Origin: Alcanivorax sp.
GTDB lineage: Bacteria; Pseudomonadota; Gammaproteobacteria; Pseudomonadales; Alcanivoracaceae
Direction of reading: 5' to 3'
Length of the DNA: 55,878 nt
Assembly: GCF_002726155.1 (NCBI RefSeq)
Contig: NZ_PBSH01000021.1
Coordinates: 1 to 55,878, forward strand
Part shown: in pieces, positions 35,248 to 45,819 of the stretch
How positions within the stretch are numbered: the first letter of the stretch is position 1
Layout of the letters: every line of letters starts with the position of its first letter
Made by a program: the position numbers and the translations under genes
Notes under the pieces: model-generated
The model's database searches: none
What the model saw: only the letters and a program-made list of their open reading frames with translations
What the model was told of the DNA's origin: nothing

Positions 35248-36180
35248 TTAGCGACGGGCGCGGTAAATATAAGGCTGCGGGTTCACTTGAGCGCCGTTCT
35301 TGAGCACTTCGTAGTGCACATGCGGGCCCGTGGAGCGGCCGGAGCTCCCCACCTTGCCCACAACATCACCGGTTCGAACAATTTCACCCGGCTCAACCAG
35401 CAACTCCTTGGCGTGCCCATAACGGGTGGACAAACCGTTACCGTGGTTGATCTCAACCATTTTGCCGTAGCCGGAACGCTCACCGGAATAAGTCACGACG
35501 CCGGCACCGGTGGCCACAATCGGCGTGCCCTCTTTGCCCGCGAAGTCTACCCCCTTATGCCAGGCCACGCGGCCAGAAAAAGGATCCGAACGGCGGCCAA
35601 AACGGCTGGACATCCAGCCCTTGGTCAGAGGGCGGCCAGACAGGTAGGTCTGATCTTCCAATTGTTTATCAGCCAGAAGATCTTCCAAGATATCCAGCTG
35701 CCGCTCACGGCGCTCCAGTGTGGCCGTCATTTGATCCAGCGCGCCCATAAAGGAAGGCAGCTCATAGCTGGCCCCTTCTTCTGGCGATTCCGGGCCACCG
35801 ACACCGGGCACACTGCTGAAATCGAATTCGTCACCGCCGATATCGGCCACTTCCACCAGCCGCTCACCCAGTGCATCCAGACGAACCAGCCGGGCCTGGG
35901 CCTGGGCCAGCTTGAGCGTCAAAGCCCGAAACTGCTCTTGGCTCTGCTGATCCAGCTGGGAAAGGACCTGCTGCTGCTGTTCCAGCTGACCTGCGAAACG
36001 CTCCGTCATCACCGGAGTAAATTCAGGCTGACCGCCCACTCGATAGGCCAGAAGATAGGCGCTAACGCCAATAATCGCGGGAAACACCACCAACGCCACA
36101 GCCAATAACCAGGGCCAATGGCGAGGAACGGGCAGTGTGCGCGAATGGCCGCGCTTGCTGTTAAGGACTATGATGTTCAT
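35248..36180 (-). CDS. M23-family (LytM-type) peptidoglycan peptidase or regulator
   Basis: The 310-residue protein has one N-terminal membrane anchor (about 20-46) and a coiled-coil rich in Gln/Leu/Glu (about 60-105 and 150-175). The periplasmic LytM domain is about 200-300. The zinc motifs are intact (HKGVDF and GPHVHYE), so it may be an active endopeptidase and not only an amidase activator like EnvC. It lies between secA and the dcw cluster, diverging from dciA. A gene of this type is found at the same place in Pseudomonas. Substrate and partners are not visible. Confidence 0.9.
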   Translation of the reverse strand: MNIIVLNSKRGHSRTLPVPRHWPWLLAVALVVFPAIIGVSAYLLAYRVGGQPEFTPVMTERFAGQLEQQQQVLSQLDQQSQEQFRALTLKLAQAQARLVRLDALGERLVEVADIGGDEFDFSSVPGVGGPESPEEGASYELPSFMGALDQMTATLERRERQLDILEDLLADKQLEDQTYLSGRPLTKGWMSSRFGRRSDPFSGRVAWHKGVDFAGKEGTPIVATGAGVVTYSGERSGYGKMVEINHGNGLSTRYGHAKELLVEPGEIVRTGDVVGKVGSSGRSTGPHVHYEVLKNGAQVNPQPYIYRARR

Positions 36181-36281
36181 AAGATTTCGTAACGCACCGG
36201 CTAAAAGTCAGTCAATTCAAAATGTTACGCAATTTTTTATAAATTTTTTTTACAATCTGCAGGCTAGTCTAAGTAAAACTC

Positions 36282-36725
36282 ATGAGCAAGACAACGTCGC
36301 CCAAAGCCCTTCTCGCCCTGCTAAGCGGTCACCCCGCTTTGTCAGCCCTGGCGAAAGAAGCCCGGAAGACCCCTGCCCAGGAGCAAAATGACCCCTTGCA
36401 TTGCCTGCCCCCGGCCCTGCGTGAGCGAGTCACCCTGGTAGAAGACCAGCATCGCTGGCTGGCCATCGCGGAAACCAGTGCTACCGCGCAACTGCTACGC
36501 TTCCATCTCCCGAAACTGCAGCAGGCCATGCCTGGGCAACAAATCAAGATCGTGGTGGGCGGCAAGCGCCAACCCATGTCAAGCAATAACCATGCCAGTA
36601 AGCCGGCAGGGCCGCATTTGGCCCAGGAAAGCGCTCGACACATCGAAGCTGTGGCCGAAGCCATTGAGGATGACGCGCTAAAAGCGTCATTGCAGCGGCT
36701 CGCAAGCCGCGGTGAACCCGATTGA
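36282..36725 (+). CDS. DciA-like (DUF721) helicase-loading protein
   Basis: The 147-residue protein has the DUF721 domain in its first 95 residues, with LRERVTLVEDQHRWLAIAE and LLRFHLPKLQQ. This is the KH-like fold of DciA, which loads the replicative helicase DnaB in bacteria lacking DnaC. The C-terminal third is polar and probably disordered, then helical. It diverges from the M23 peptidase gene and converges on lpxC. Function is inferred from the family; the sequence is divergent enough to leave some doubt. Confidence 0.8.
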   Translation: MSKTTSPKALLALLSGHPALSALAKEARKTPAQEQNDPLHCLPPALRERVTLVEDQHRWLAIAETSATAQLLRFHLPKLQQAMPGQQIKIVVGGKRQPMSSNNHASKPAGPHLAQESARHIEAVAEAIEDDALKASLQRLASRGEPD

Positions 36726-36760
36726 GGAACGCTAACCGTTCTATCTCTCCACCCTTGAAA

Positions 36761-36797
36761 CGAAAAGCCACCTGACTGCGGGAGACAGCCAGGTGGC
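36761..36797 (-). terminator. Likely intrinsic terminator of the dcw-lpxC operon
   Basis: On the minus strand GCCACCTG (36790-36797) pairs with CAGGTGGC (36767-36774), with an inner CTG/CAG pair, and is followed by TTTTCGTTTC. It lies about 110 bases after the lpxC stop, in the gap to the convergent dciA gene. Confidence 0.65.
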
Positions 36798-36905
36798 CAA
36801 CAGGGCTTCGACGTACAGCCGAATCGCTTCGGCCAGAGTCAGCCATCCTTCCGGGTCATCCTGACCCGAAGCGGCCAACCACTTTCTTTACGACTTTGCC
36901 GCCAC

Positions 36906-37820
36906 TTATTCTGCTGCCAGAACAGGGCGCATATAGGACACAGGCGCATCGGTGGCATCTTCAAATGTCACCACCTCGTAGGAATCCTCCTGACGGAGAA
37001 TTTCCCGCAACAGCGCATTGTTGAGTGCATGGCCGGATTTGTGGCCGATGAACTCGCCAATCAGGCTGTGGCCTAGCAGATACAGGTCGCCAATGGCATC
37101 CAGCATCTTGTGTTTGACGAACTCGTCGTCATAACGCAGGCCGTCTTCGTTGAGGATACGATACTCGTCCACCACGATGGCGTTATCCACGCTGCCACCC
37201 AGGGCCAGGTTCTGGCTGCGCAGAAACTCAATATCGCGCATAAAGCCAAAGGTCCGGGCACGGGCCACTTCTTTCACGAACGAGGTCGTGGAGAAGTCGA
37301 TACTGGCCAGCTGGTTACGATCTTCAAACACCGGGTGATCGAATTCGATGGAAAAAGTCACCTTAAAGCCGTCAAAAGGCACGAATGTCGCCGTTTTGTC
37401 GCCTTCACGCACCGTCACTTCTTTCTTGATGCGGATGAACTTCTTGGCGGCCTCCTGCTCCTTGATACCGGCAGATTGCAACAGGAAGACGAACGGACCG
37501 GCACTGCCATCCATGATCGGCATTTCCGGGGCGGACAACTCCACAAAGGCGTTATCAATCCCCAGGCCCGCCATGGCGGACAGGAAGTGCTCTACCGTAC
37601 CCACTTTCACGCCATCCTGAACCAGCGTGGAAGAAAGGGTGGTTTCGCCCACCGCGTCCGCGGCAGCCTTGATCTCCACCACCGGGTCCAGGTCCACACG
37701 CCGGAACACGATACCGGTATTCACCGGTGCCGGGCGCACGGTCATGTAGACCTTTTCGCCGGTGTGAAGCCCTACGCCAGTGGCGCGGATCACGTTTTTT
37801 AGCGTTCGTTGTCTGATCAT
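36906..37820 (-). CDS. lpxC: UDP-3-O-acyl-N-acetylglucosamine deacetylase
   Basis: LpxC catalyses the first committed step of lipid A synthesis and uses zinc. The 304-residue protein has the ligands His78 (TVEHFLSA), His237 and Asp241 ([10 protein letters not shown]) and the general acid His264 (GHKSGHALN). It also has the family motif [10 protein letters not shown]. Length is normal. It is the last gene of the dcw cluster, 110 bases after ftsZ, as in E. coli and Pseudomonas. Confidence 0.98.
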   Translation of the reverse strand: MIRQRTLKNVIRATGVGLHTGEKVYMTVRPAPVNTGIVFRRVDLDPVVEIKAAADAVGETTLSSTLVQDGVKVGTVEHFLSAMAGLGIDNAFVELSAPEMPIMDGSAGPFVFLLQSAGIKEQEAAKKFIRIKKEVTVREGDKTATFVPFDGFKVTFSIEFDHPVFEDRNQLASIDFSTTSFVKEVARARTFGFMRDIEFLRSQNLALGGSVDNAIVVDEYRILNEDGLRYDDEFVKHKMLDAIGDLYLLGHSLIGEFIGHKSGHALNNALLREILRQEDSYEVVTFEDATDAPVSYMRPVLAAE

Positions 37821-37930
37821 CAGTCTGTCACACAGCTGCGGGTACCCTTGAGGATACCGCTTTCCTCAACACAAAATTAGGGCGCGATTATACTGGAACA
37901 CCCCGATTTTGCACCAATCTCGCCAGACCG

Positions 37931-39097
37931 TTAGTCGGCCTGGCGGCGCAGGAAGGTCGGAATATCAATGAAATCCAGATCTTCTGCGGTGCTTACTGCC
38001 TGCTGGCCACGGCCACCGGCAGCCTGCTGGGCGGCGCGTTTACGCTCCACAGCCGGGCGATCCAGGTCGCTGTAGTCCACCCGTCCGTCTGCCGCGACAG
38101 GGGTCTGACGGCCACGTACCACTTTTAGTTCCTGTGCCGCCGCGCCCAGGCCAGTGGCTACCACGGTAACACTGATGCTTTCGCCCATATCCGGGTCGAT
38201 AGCGGTACCGATGATCACGTTGGCATCATCACTGGCCAGCTCGCTGACGATATCACCCACTTCAGAGAACTCATCCAGAGCGATGGACTCGTTAGCCGTG
38301 ATATTGATCAGGATACCCCGCGCGCCGCGCAGATCCACATCTTCCAGCAGCGGGCTGGAGATAGCCGCCTGGGCCGCTTCTGCCGCCCGGCCTTCGCCGC
38401 TGGCAGTACCGGTACCCATCATGGCAGTACCCATTTCGCTCATCACGGTGCGCACGTCAGCGAAATCCACGTTGATCATGCCGGGTCGAACGATCAGGTC
38501 CGCAATCCCTTTCACCGCGCCCTGCAGCACTTCATTGGCCGCCTTGAAGGCGTCCAGCAGGCTGGTGGAGCCACCGAGAACCGCTTGCAGCTTCTCGTTG
38601 GGGATGGTGATCAGGGAGTGAACGTGCTCTTTCAGCTCTTCAATCCCTTGCTGGGCAGAGCGCATGCGCTTTTTGCCTTCGAAGGGGAACGGCTTGGTGA
38701 CCACGGCCACGGTCAGGATGCCCAGTTCCTTGGCAATTTCAGCCACAACCGGCGCGGCACCGGTACCCGTGCCACCGCCCATGCCGGCGGTCACGAAGAC
38801 CATATCTGCACCATCCAGCAGCTCGGCGATGCGATCGCGATCTTCCTGAGCGGACTGACGGCCGATTTCCGGGTTTGCGCCGGCACCCAGCCCCTTGGTC
38901 ACCTGGCTACCCAGCTGAATCACGGTCTTGGATGAGGCATTACGCAGGGCTTGGGCGTCGGTGTTGGCGCAGATGAAATCCACCCCTTCCACACCGGAAC
39001 GCACCATGTGATCCACGGCGTTACCGCCGCCACCACCGACACCTACCACTTTGATTACCGCACCATGCGGTACGCTGTCTTCCAGTTTGAATTGCAT
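37931..39097 (-). CDS. ftsZ: Cell division protein FtsZ
   Basis: FtsZ is the tubulin-like GTPase that forms the Z ring. The 388-residue protein has the GTP-binding loop GGGTGTG at 108-114, an intact T7 loop region (NVDFADVR), a short variable linker rich in Ala/Gln/Arg, and the C-terminal peptide [12 protein letters not shown] that binds FtsA and ZipA. I chose the ATG at 39097, since GGGAG lies seven bases upstream and MQFKLED-type starts are typical. The ATG at 39136 would add 13 residues. Confidence 0.97.
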   Translation of the reverse strand: MQFKLEDSVPHGAVIKVVGVGGGGGNAVDHMVRSGVEGVDFICANTDAQALRNASSKTVIQLGSQVTKGLGAGANPEIGRQSAQEDRDRIAELLDGADMVFVTAGMGGGTGTGAAPVVAEIAKELGILTVAVVTKPFPFEGKKRMRSAQQGIEELKEHVHSLITIPNEKLQAVLGGSTSLLDAFKAANEVLQGAVKGIADLIVRPGMINVDFADVRTVMSEMGTAMMGTGTASGEGRAAEAAQAAISSPLLEDVDLRGARGILINITANESIALDEFSEVGDIVSELASDDANVIIGTAIDPDMGESISVTVVATGLGAAAQELKVVRGRQTPVAADGRVDYSDLDRPAVERKRAAQQAAGGRGQQAVSTAEDLDFIDIPTFLRRQAD

Positions 39098-39205
39098 GGT
39101 TGATCTCCCGTTGTTGCTTCCCTGTTTACTACTCATTACGTCGAAGTGTTCCGGTCATCTTGCCGCGGCCCGGAACCACCGCTTGCGCTCAATTTGACGC
39201 TTCCC

Positions 39206-39240
39206 GCGTGTTGCCTGATGCGTGAAGCGCGCTGCGACTC
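39206..39240 (-). repeat. Heptad array, copy G
   Basis: Five 7-bp units (GCGTGTT, GCCTGAT and three more) end three bases from the ftsA stop codon. It has the same length and unit style as copy E next to argJ. Confidence 0.7.
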
Positions 39241-39243
39241 TTG

Positions 39244-40479
39244 TTAAAAATTGCCTTTGAACCAGCTCTTGATACGCTCTAGCCAGTCCAGCTCACCCCC
39301 GCCGGCCTGGGCCTTGGCGCTGGTGCCTTCCTTCTCCATGCGCTGGCCATACAACAGCAGCCCCACGGAGGTGGAATAAATCGGGTTCTTCACCACGTCG
39401 ATCAGCCCGGAAATGCCCTGTGGCGCGCCCAGGCGCACCGGCATATGGAAGATTTCCTCGGCCAGATCCACGGCCCCTTCGATCTTCGAGGAACCACCGG
39501 TGAGCACGATGCCACCGGGAATCAGATCCTCGAAACCGGAGCGGCGAATTTCTGCCTGCACCAGGGTGAACAGCTCGTCGTAACGGGGCTCCACCACCTC
39601 CGCCAGGTTCTGGCGGCTGAGGGTGCGCGGCGGGCGGTCGCCCACGCTGGGCACCTTGATGGTCTCGTCCGCGCCGGCCAGCTGGGTCAGGGCGCAGGCG
39701 TACTTGATCTTGATTTCATCCGCATGTTGCTTGGGCGTGCGCAGAGCCATGGCGATATCGTTGGTCACCTGGTCCCCGGCGATGGGAATGTTGGCCGTGT
39801 GACGAATGGCGCCTTCGGTGAAGATGGCGATATCCGTGGTACCACCGCCGATATCCACGATGCAGACACCCAGTTCACGCTCGTCTTCAGTAAGCACGGC
39901 GTGAGCACTCGCTAACTGCTCAAGGATGACGTCATCGACTTCCAGGTTGCAGCGCCGCACGCATTTCTCGATGTTCTGCACCGCATTCACCGCACAGGTC
40001 ACCAGATGCACCTTGGCTTCCAGGCGCACCCCGCTCATACCGATGGGCTCGCGCACCCCTTCCTGGTTGTCCACCACATATTCCTGTGGCAGCACGTGCA
40101 GGGTTTTCTGGTCCGCCGGAATGGCCACCGCCTGAGCGGCGTCGATCACCCGGTCAATATCCGCCTGAGCCACTTCCCGGTCACGAATGGCGACGATGCC
40201 GTGGGAATTGAGGCTGCGCACATGGGAGCCGGCGATGCCGGCGTACACCGTGTGGATATGGCAGCCCGCCATCAGTTCGGCTTCTTCCACTGCGCGCTGA
40301 ATGGAACGCACGGTGGCTTCGATATCCACCACCACGCCCTTTTTCATGCCCCGTGACGGTTGCGAGCCCAGCCCGACGATTTCCAAGGTGCCATCGGCTG
40401 CTGTCTGGCCGACGATGGCAACCACCTTGGAGGTGCCAATATCGAGTCCGACAATCATGTTTTCTGTTGCTGTCGCCAT
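39244..40479 (-). CDS. ftsA: Cell division protein FtsA
   Basis: FtsA is the actin-like protein that tethers FtsZ to the membrane. The 411-residue protein has the phosphate-1 motif VGLDIGTSKV, the 1C-domain insertion, CIVDIGGGTTDIAIF, GGIVLTGGSSKIEG, and a C-terminal amphipathic helix (LDWLERIKSWFKGNF) that binds the membrane. A ribosome binding site (AAGGTG) lies before the ATG. It follows ftsQ after 13 bases; a 146-bp gap with a heptad array separates it from ftsZ, which may leave room for an ftsZ promoter. Confidence 0.97.
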   Translation of the reverse strand: MATATENMIVGLDIGTSKVVAIVGQTAADGTLEIVGLGSQPSRGMKKGVVVDIEATVRSIQRAVEEAELMAGCHIHTVYAGIAGSHVRSLNSHGIVAIRDREVAQADIDRVIDAAQAVAIPADQKTLHVLPQEYVVDNQEGVREPIGMSGVRLEAKVHLVTCAVNAVQNIEKCVRRCNLEVDDVILEQLASAHAVLTEDERELGVCIVDIGGGTTDIAIFTEGAIRHTANIPIAGDQVTNDIAMALRTPKQHADEIKIKYACALTQLAGADETIKVPSVGDRPPRTLSRQNLAEVVEPRYDELFTLVQAEIRRSGFEDLIPGGIVLTGGSSKIEGAVDLAEEIFHMPVRLGAPQGISGLIDVVKNPIYSTSVGLLLYGQRMEKEGTSAKAQAGGGELDWLERIKSWFKGNF

Positions 40480-40492
40480 GTCACCTTTTCTC

Positions 40493-41269
40493 CTAACTTT
40501 GCTGCTCGCGCCAGGTCACTGCCATGCCGTCCGCATAACGCAGATCGACCCGAGCCACCTGGCGGCTATCCGTGCTCAGCACGCCACGATAAAGCCGCAC
40601 AAAACGGCGTAATTTGGTGGTGTAATGCTCACGGTCAACCACCAGTTCCATGTCGTTATTCAGCGTCAGGCGCGCGGTCAGGCGCGCGTTGACGTCCATA
40701 CTGCGAATGGTCAGATCCACATCCGCCAGCGTTTTGCCCATGCTGTGGTAGAAGCCCATGACTTCCTCCAGCCGCTGCTCCGGGCCACTCAGATGGGGCA
40801 GATCGGTCAAATCGTACTGCTTCAGTGCCTTGAACGGCTGACCGCTATCCGACACCAGAACTGCCTCGTTCCACACTGCCACCGGGTGACGTTCTTCCAC
40901 CGTCAGCACCACGGTATCGGGCCACTGGCGGCGTACTGAGACCTCTTCCACCCAGCTCAGCCCTTGTGACTGCTGGTAAATATCCTCCAGCGGCACCGAG
41001 AAATAATTTTCTTCGCGCACCAGCGCCGCCAAGGCTGTCTGGATTTGCTGCTGACGGCGCACATCGGTCACACCATCTACGCCCACCTTGCGGATCGGGT
41101 AGCCATCCAGCGCCGCAGGCAAGTAGATCACCGCCAGCAAAATGACCAAGGCCACCGAGCTCACCAGCATCCACGGCACTGCTGTTGCCACCCGCTCGCG
41201 CAGGGGAACACCGGCCTTTTTTACCGGCTTGCGGCGGGCGCCACGCGGCGCGGGGGCGTTTCTAGCCAC
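40493..41269 (-). CDS. ftsQ: Cell division protein FtsQ
   Basis: FtsQ is a bitopic inner-membrane protein of the divisome. The 258-residue protein has a basic cytoplasmic N-terminus, one membrane helix (about 33-53), a POTRA domain ([18 protein letters not shown]) and a beta domain with [10 protein letters not shown] and the [11 protein letters not shown] end. I chose the GTG at 41269, which overlaps the ddl stop as GTGGCTAG; the upstream start at 41323 lies within ddl and adds unrelated residues. Its ribosome binding site is weak, so translation is probably coupled to ddl. Confidence 0.93.
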   Translation of the reverse strand: MARNAPAPRGARRKPVKKAGVPLRERVATAVPWMLVSSVALVILLAVIYLPAALDGYPIRKVGVDGVTDVRRQQQIQTALAALVREENYFSVPLEDIYQQSQGLSWVEEVSVRRQWPDTVVLTVEERHPVAVWNEAVLVSDSGQPFKALKQYDLTDLPHLSGPEQRLEEVMGFYHSMGKTLADVDLTIRSMDVNARLTARLTLNNDMELVVDREHYTTKLRRFVRLYRGVLSTDSRQVARVDLRYADGMAVTWREQQS

Positions 41270-42185
41270 GACCCCGTTCCAGTGCGTCCAGCAGGATTTC
41301 ACCCACCAGCACATCAAAATCACGACCAGTGGCTTTCGCCGCCATGGGCACCAGGGAGTGGTCGGTCATGCCGGGCACCGTATTCACTTCCAGCAACTGC
41401 CACTGGCCCTGCGCATCGCGCATCACATCGACCCGACCCCAGCCACGGCAACCGGCAACCCGGAACGCCGTCAGCGCCAGCTGCCGCAGCGCCTGCTCAT
41501 CAGCATCATCCAGCCCCGCCGGGCACAGGTATTCGGTGCTGTCGGACTGGTACTTGGCTTCAAAGTCATAAAACGCATGGGGCGTTTGCAGGCGGATGGC
41601 CGGCAAGGCTTCATCGCCCAGCACCGCTACGGTGTATTCCGGGCCGCTGACCCAGGCTTCCACCAGCACGTCCTGATCAAATTTTTCTGCGGCCACCAGC
41701 GCCTCGGCCAGCTCTTCAGCGTTATCCGCCTTGGCCATACCGATGGAGGAGCCTTCATGGGCCGGCTTCACGATGACCGGGAACCCCAGGTCCGCCTCAT
41801 CGCGGCCGGACACATAAAATGCCGGGGTCGGCAAACCGGCCCCTTTCCACAATTGCTTGGTGCGCACCTTGTCCATGCCAATGGCAGATGCCATCACCCC
41901 GGACCCGGTGTAAGGAATGTCCAGATGCTCCAGCACACCCTGAATCACGCCGTCTTCGCCGCCGCGACCGTGCAGGGCAATAAAAGCGGCATCAAACCCT
42001 TTCAGGGTCTCTACGCTCTTGTCCGCCGGGTCGACCAGCTCTGCGATCAGGCCCAGATTGCGCAGACCCTGATGCACCGCCGCACCGCTTTTCAGTGACA
42101 CCGGACGCTCTGCGGATTTACCGCCAGCCAGCACTGCCACACGGCCCACCCGGCTCAAACGTTGTTTCAATGCACGCTTATCCAT
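41262..42185 (-). CDS. ddl: D-alanine--D-alanine ligase
   Basis: Ddl joins two D-alanines for the peptidoglycan stem. The 307-residue ATP-grasp enzyme has [24 protein letters not shown], the [11 protein letters not shown] loop and the end [17 protein letters not shown] with the metal ligands. It is the DdlB type by its place in the dcw cluster. GGGAGG lies five bases before the ATG. The start overlaps the end of murC by eight bases. Confidence 0.97.
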   Translation of the reverse strand: MDKRALKQRLSRVGRVAVLAGGKSAERPVSLKSGAAVHQGLRNLGLIAELVDPADKSVETLKGFDAAFIALHGRGGEDGVIQGVLEHLDIPYTGSGVMASAIGMDKVRTKQLWKGAGLPTPAFYVSGRDEADLGFPVIVKPAHEGSSIGMAKADNAEELAEALVAAEKFDQDVLVEAWVSGPEYTVAVLGDEALPAIRLQTPHAFYDFEAKYQSDSTEYLCPAGLDDADEQALRQLALTAFRVAGCRGWGRVDVMRDAQGQWQLLEVNTVPGMTDHSLVPMAAKATGRDFDVLVGEILLDALERGRG

Positions 42186-43602
42186 GGTTGCCTCCCTGAG
42201 CGGCCAACTGCTTGGCAATGGTGCCGACGTTACCGGCACCCTGCGTAACGAGAAGGTCACCGTCCTGAAGCTGGTTAGCCAACAGCGCCGGCAGCTTGTC
42301 CGGGTCGTCCACAAACACCGGCTCCAGGCCACGCTTACGCAGACTGCGACACAATGCCCGGGCGTCCGCACCGGGAATCGGATCTTCGCCGGCGGCGTAC
42401 ACTTCCAGCATCAGCAACACGTCCACCCCGGAGAGCACTTCCACGAAGTCCTCGTACAAGTCCTGGGTGCGGGTGTAACGGTGCGGCTGGAACAGCATGG
42501 CCAGGCGCCGATCCGGCCAGCCGTCGCGAATGGCCGCAATGGTGGCGGCCACTTCACGGGGGTGGTGGCCATAGTCGTCCACCAGCGTCGCGCTGCCGCC
42601 TTCGAAGTGGTACTCGCCCTGCACATCAAAGCGACGCCCCACCCCGGTAAAGTTATTCAGGCCACGGATAATGGCTTCATCGTCTGCGCCTTCATCCGCG
42701 GACACCGCGATGGCAGCCAAGGCGTTCAAGACGTTATGGCGACCCGGCATGTTCAGGGACACTTCCAGTGGCTCGCCTTCGGCACGCACTACCCGGAAAT
42801 GGGTCACCATGCCGTCCTGGCGCACGTTCTCGGCACGCAGGTCTGCATCCTCGCTGAAGCCGTAGCGGATCACCTGACGGTTGACCCGGGGCAGCAACTT
42901 GCGCACCACCGGATCATCCACACACATCACCGCCACACCGTAGAACGGCAGGTTGTGGAGAAACTCGATAAAGGTATTTTCCAGCTGGGCGAAGTCACCG
43001 CCGTAGGTGTGCATGTGGTCCGCATCGATATTGGTGACGATGGCACTCATGGGCTGCAGGTGCAGGAAGCTGGCATCGGATTCATCCGCTTCCGCCACCA
43101 GATAACGACTCTGCCCCAGACGGGCATTGGTGCCAGCGCTATTCAGGCGCCCACCAATCACAAAGGTCGGATCCAGTCCGGCCTCAGCCATGATCGCCGC
43201 GGTCAGCGATGTCGTGGTGGTCTTGCCATGGGTTCCGGCCACAGCAATGCCATGACGAAAACGCATCAGCTCCGCCAGCATCTGGGCACGCGGTACCACC
43301 GGAATACGCCGCTCATGGGCCGCCGCCACTTCCAGGTTTTCGGTATTCACCGCCGTGGAGGTCACCACCACATCTGCGCCATCAATATTCTCAGCACGGT
43401 GGCCAATCTCCACCCGCACACCCAGGCTACGCAGGCGCTCCACCACCGGCGATTCCTTGATGTCGCTGCCACTGATGGCATAGCCCTGGTTGGCCAGCAC
43501 TTCCGCAATGCCGCACATGCCCACACCGCCGATACCCACGAAATGGATACCGCGAATGCGGCGCATCTCCGGCACCGTATGAATCATGTCGTTATCGGCC
43601 AT
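42178..43602 (-). CDS. murC: UDP-N-acetylmuramate--L-alanine ligase
   Basis: MurC adds L-Ala to UDP-MurNAc, the first amino acid of the stem. The 474-residue protein has the Rossmann motif GIGGVGMCG, the ATP loop [12 protein letters not shown], the EADESDASF segment and the YGHHPREV motif of the C-terminal domain. GGAGG lies six bases before the ATG at 43602. It overlaps murG by 11 bases and ddl by eight. Confidence 0.98.
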   Translation of the reverse strand: MADNDMIHTVPEMRRIRGIHFVGIGGVGMCGIAEVLANQGYAISGSDIKESPVVERLRSLGVRVEIGHRAENIDGADVVVTSTAVNTENLEVAAAHERRIPVVPRAQMLAELMRFRHGIAVAGTHGKTTTTSLTAAIMAEAGLDPTFVIGGRLNSAGTNARLGQSRYLVAEADESDASFLHLQPMSAIVTNIDADHMHTYGGDFAQLENTFIEFLHNLPFYGVAVMCVDDPVVRKLLPRVNRQVIRYGFSEDADLRAENVRQDGMVTHFRVVRAEGEPLEVSLNMPGRHNVLNALAAIAVSADEGADDEAIIRGLNNFTGVGRRFDVQGEYHFEGGSATLVDDYGHHPREVAATIAAIRDGWPDRRLAMLFQPHRYTRTQDLYEDFVEVLSGVDVLLMLEVYAAGEDPIPGADARALCRSLRKRGLEPVFVDDPDKLPALLANQLQDGDLLVTQGAGNVGTIAKQLAAQGGNHG

Positions 43603-44665
43603 TGGCCACCTCCTCACACAGCATGGCGGCGCGCTCAGCGCTATCCGCCATCGCCTGCTCACGGGCCCGCTCGGCGATTTGCGCCAGCAGGCCGCGCTCT
43701 GCAACCGGTTTCAGGGTGCCGGCAAGGCTTGCCGCACCCAGGTCCCGCTGGGGCAACAGCAGCGCGGCTCCGCGCTCTGACAACCAACGGGCATTCAATG
43801 TCTGGTGGTCGTCCACTGCGCTGGGCAGGGGCACAAACATGGCGGCCACACCTGCCGCCGCCACTTCTGCCACGGTCAGTGCACCAGCCCGGCAGATCAC
43901 CAGATCCGCCCAGCCGTAGGCTTCCGCCATGTCATCGATAAACTCGCTCACCTGTGCCTGCAGCCCCAGCGCCTGATAAATCGGCGCGGCTTCCGCAGTA
44001 CGCCCGGCGCCACACTGATGACGCACCTGTATATCGCGCCCCAGCACCGCCAACAGCAGCTCGGGCAAATCCTGGTTCAGCACCAAGGCCCCCTGGCTGC
44101 CGCCCAGTACCAGTACCCGCAAGCCGCCCTGATGTTGGGCATAGCGGCGAGCCGGCTCATCCAGGGCGGTAATTTCCGGGCGCACCGGGTTGCCCACCCA
44201 GCAGGCCTGCGGATTACCAAAGGCACCCTGAAACCCTTCCAGGGTCACCGTGGCAAGACGGGACAACAGGCGATTGGTCAGCCCGGGAACCGCATTCTGC
44301 TCATGGACCACCACCGGCACCTTGCACAGCTTGGCTGCCAGTCCGCCGGGGCCGCTGGCAAACCCGCCAAAGCCCACCGCCAGCACCGGCTGACGGGCAC
44401 GGATCAACTGGCGTGCCTGCAAGACAGCGCGCAACAGATTGAAAGGGGCGGTCAGCTTGCGCTTGAGGCCACCACCGCGCAGACGGGATACGGACAGCTC
44501 GGCAATCTCGTAGCCGTACTGGCGCACCAGCTTGCCTTCCATGCCGTTTTCAGCGCCCAGCCAGAGGATCTCGAAGCCCCGCGCACGCAGCTGGTCGGCC
44601 ACGGCCAGCGCCGGGAACACATGCCCGCCGGTACCACCCGCCATAATCAGGACAGTGCGACTCAT
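43592..44665 (-). CDS. murG: UDP-GlcNAc:lipid I N-acetylglucosaminyltransferase
   Basis: MurG makes lipid II from lipid I at the inner face of the membrane. The 357-residue GT-B enzyme has [15 protein letters not shown] near its start, [18 protein letters not shown] and [24 protein letters not shown], all signatures of MurG. The start overlaps the end of ftsW by four bases (ATGA). Confidence 0.98.
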   Translation of the reverse strand: MSRTVLIMAGGTGGHVFPALAVADQLRARGFEILWLGAENGMEGKLVRQYGYEIAELSVSRLRGGGLKRKLTAPFNLLRAVLQARQLIRARQPVLAVGFGGFASGPGGLAAKLCKVPVVVHEQNAVPGLTNRLLSRLATVTLEGFQGAFGNPQACWVGNPVRPEITALDEPARRYAQHQGGLRVLVLGGSQGALVLNQDLPELLLAVLGRDIQVRHQCGAGRTAEAAPIYQALGLQAQVSEFIDDMAEAYGWADLVICRAGALTVAEVAAAGVAAMFVPLPSAVDDHQTLNARWLSERGAALLLPQRDLGAASLAGTLKPVAERGLLAQIAERAREQAMADSAERAAMLCEEVANGR

Positions 44666-45819
44666 CGTGCTGCCCTCCCTCTGGCTTTCAGGTGATCGGC
44701 TTCCGCCCCGGCGCGCAGGATCAGCCCCACCATGGCGGCAGAAATCAGCAAGGAAGAGCCGCCGTAACTGATAAACGGCAGGGTCAAACCTTTGGTGGGC
44801 AACAGACCCATGTTCACGCCCAGGTTGATAAAGGCCTGGGAACAAAATACAAACGCGCAGCCATAAACCAGGTAGGCGTGATACAACAGCCCTCGCTCTT
44901 CCAAACGGTGGCCGACGCGAAACACCCGCCAGCCCAGCAAAATAAAGCCACTGATCAGTGCCACATTGCCGAGCAGGCCCAACTCTTCAGACATCACCGC
45001 ATAAACAAAATCTGTATGCGCTTCCGGCAGATAAAACAGTTTCTGCACGCTGTTGCCCAAGCCCACGCCCAGCCAGTGACCACGGCCAAAGGCGATCAGA
45101 CTCTGGGTAAGCTGATAACCGGAACCAAACTGGTCTGCCCAGGGGTCCGTGAAGGTCATCAGTCGCGCCACCCGGTAGGGCTCGGCAAAGGCCACCAGCC
45201 CACCCAATGCCACCGCGATCAAACCGATCAGCAAGAAGCGCAGGGTCGGCACGCCGGACAGGAACAACATGCCCATGGCGGTAATGCCCAGCACCACCAC
45301 TGCACCGAAGTCCGGTTCCAGCAACAGCAGCAGCATCAACACACCCAACAAGCCCAGCGGCAGCAGGAAGGCTTTCCATTCGGTTTCCAGCGCCGCCTTG
45401 CGTTGTGCGACATAGCCAGCCATGTAAAGCACAAAGCACAGCTTGACGATTTCCGAAGCTTGAATCGTCAGGCCTGGCAAGGCGATCCAGCGGGTGGAGC
45501 CATTCACCGTTCGCCCCAGCCCGGGAATAAACACCATCACCAATACCACCAGGGCCACTGGCAACATCACAAAACGCAAACGCTCCAGCAACGCCAGCGG
45601 CACCGCGTAATAGACAAAGGTGCCAACACCCAGCCCCAGCGCCAGATAAATGCCATGGCGCATGGCGTAATAGAAGGGGTCACCCAGGCGCGTTTCTGCA
45701 ATCTGCAAACTGGCGGAAGACACCATCACCAAGCCAGCCAGCGACAACAGAATCGCGGTCCACAGCAACGGCTGGTCAATACCGGTGCGATCCACCTTCA
45801 GGATCATGCGCTCAGTCAT
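44662..45819 (-). CDS. ftsW: Peptidoglycan glycosyltransferase FtsW
   Basis: FtsW is the SEDS-family polymerase that works with FtsI at the septum. The 385-residue protein has about ten membrane helices, LEPDFGAVVVL, the catalytic region around MLFLSGVP, YQLTQSLIAFGRG, GVGLGNSVQKLFYLPEAHTDF and the terminal LPFISYGGSSLL. GGAGG precedes the ATG by six bases. It overlaps murD by eight bases. Confidence 0.97.
   Translation of the reverse strand: MTERMILKVDRTGIDQPLLWTAILLSLAGLVMVSSASLQIAETRLGDPFYYAMRHGIYLALGLGVGTFVYYAVPLALLERLRFVMLPVALVVLVMVFIPGLGRTVNGSTRWIALPGLTIQASEIVKLCFVLYMAGYVAQRKAALETEWKAFLLPLGLLGVLMLLLLLEPDFGAVVVLGITAMGMLFLSGVPTLRFLLIGLIAVALGGLVAFAEPYRVARLMTFTDPWADQFGSGYQLTQSLIAFGRGHWLGVGLGNSVQKLFYLPEAHTDFVYAVMSEELGLLGNVALISGFILLGWRVFRVGHRLEERGLLYHAYLVYGCAFVFCSQAFINLGVNMGLLPTKGLTLPFISYGGSSLLISAAMVGLILRAGAEADHLKARGRAAR

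Noticed and set aside
36852..36868. Hairpin CGGGTCA/TGACCCG as the lpxC terminator
   Set aside because: It has no T-tract on either side; the hairpin at 36767-36797 followed by TTTT on the minus strand is a better candidate.
42184..43941. 585-residue open frame on the plus strand opposite murC and murG
   Set aside because: It is a mirror of well-defined murC and murG, is rich in His, Arg and Gln, has no recognisable motif and overlaps two certain genes.
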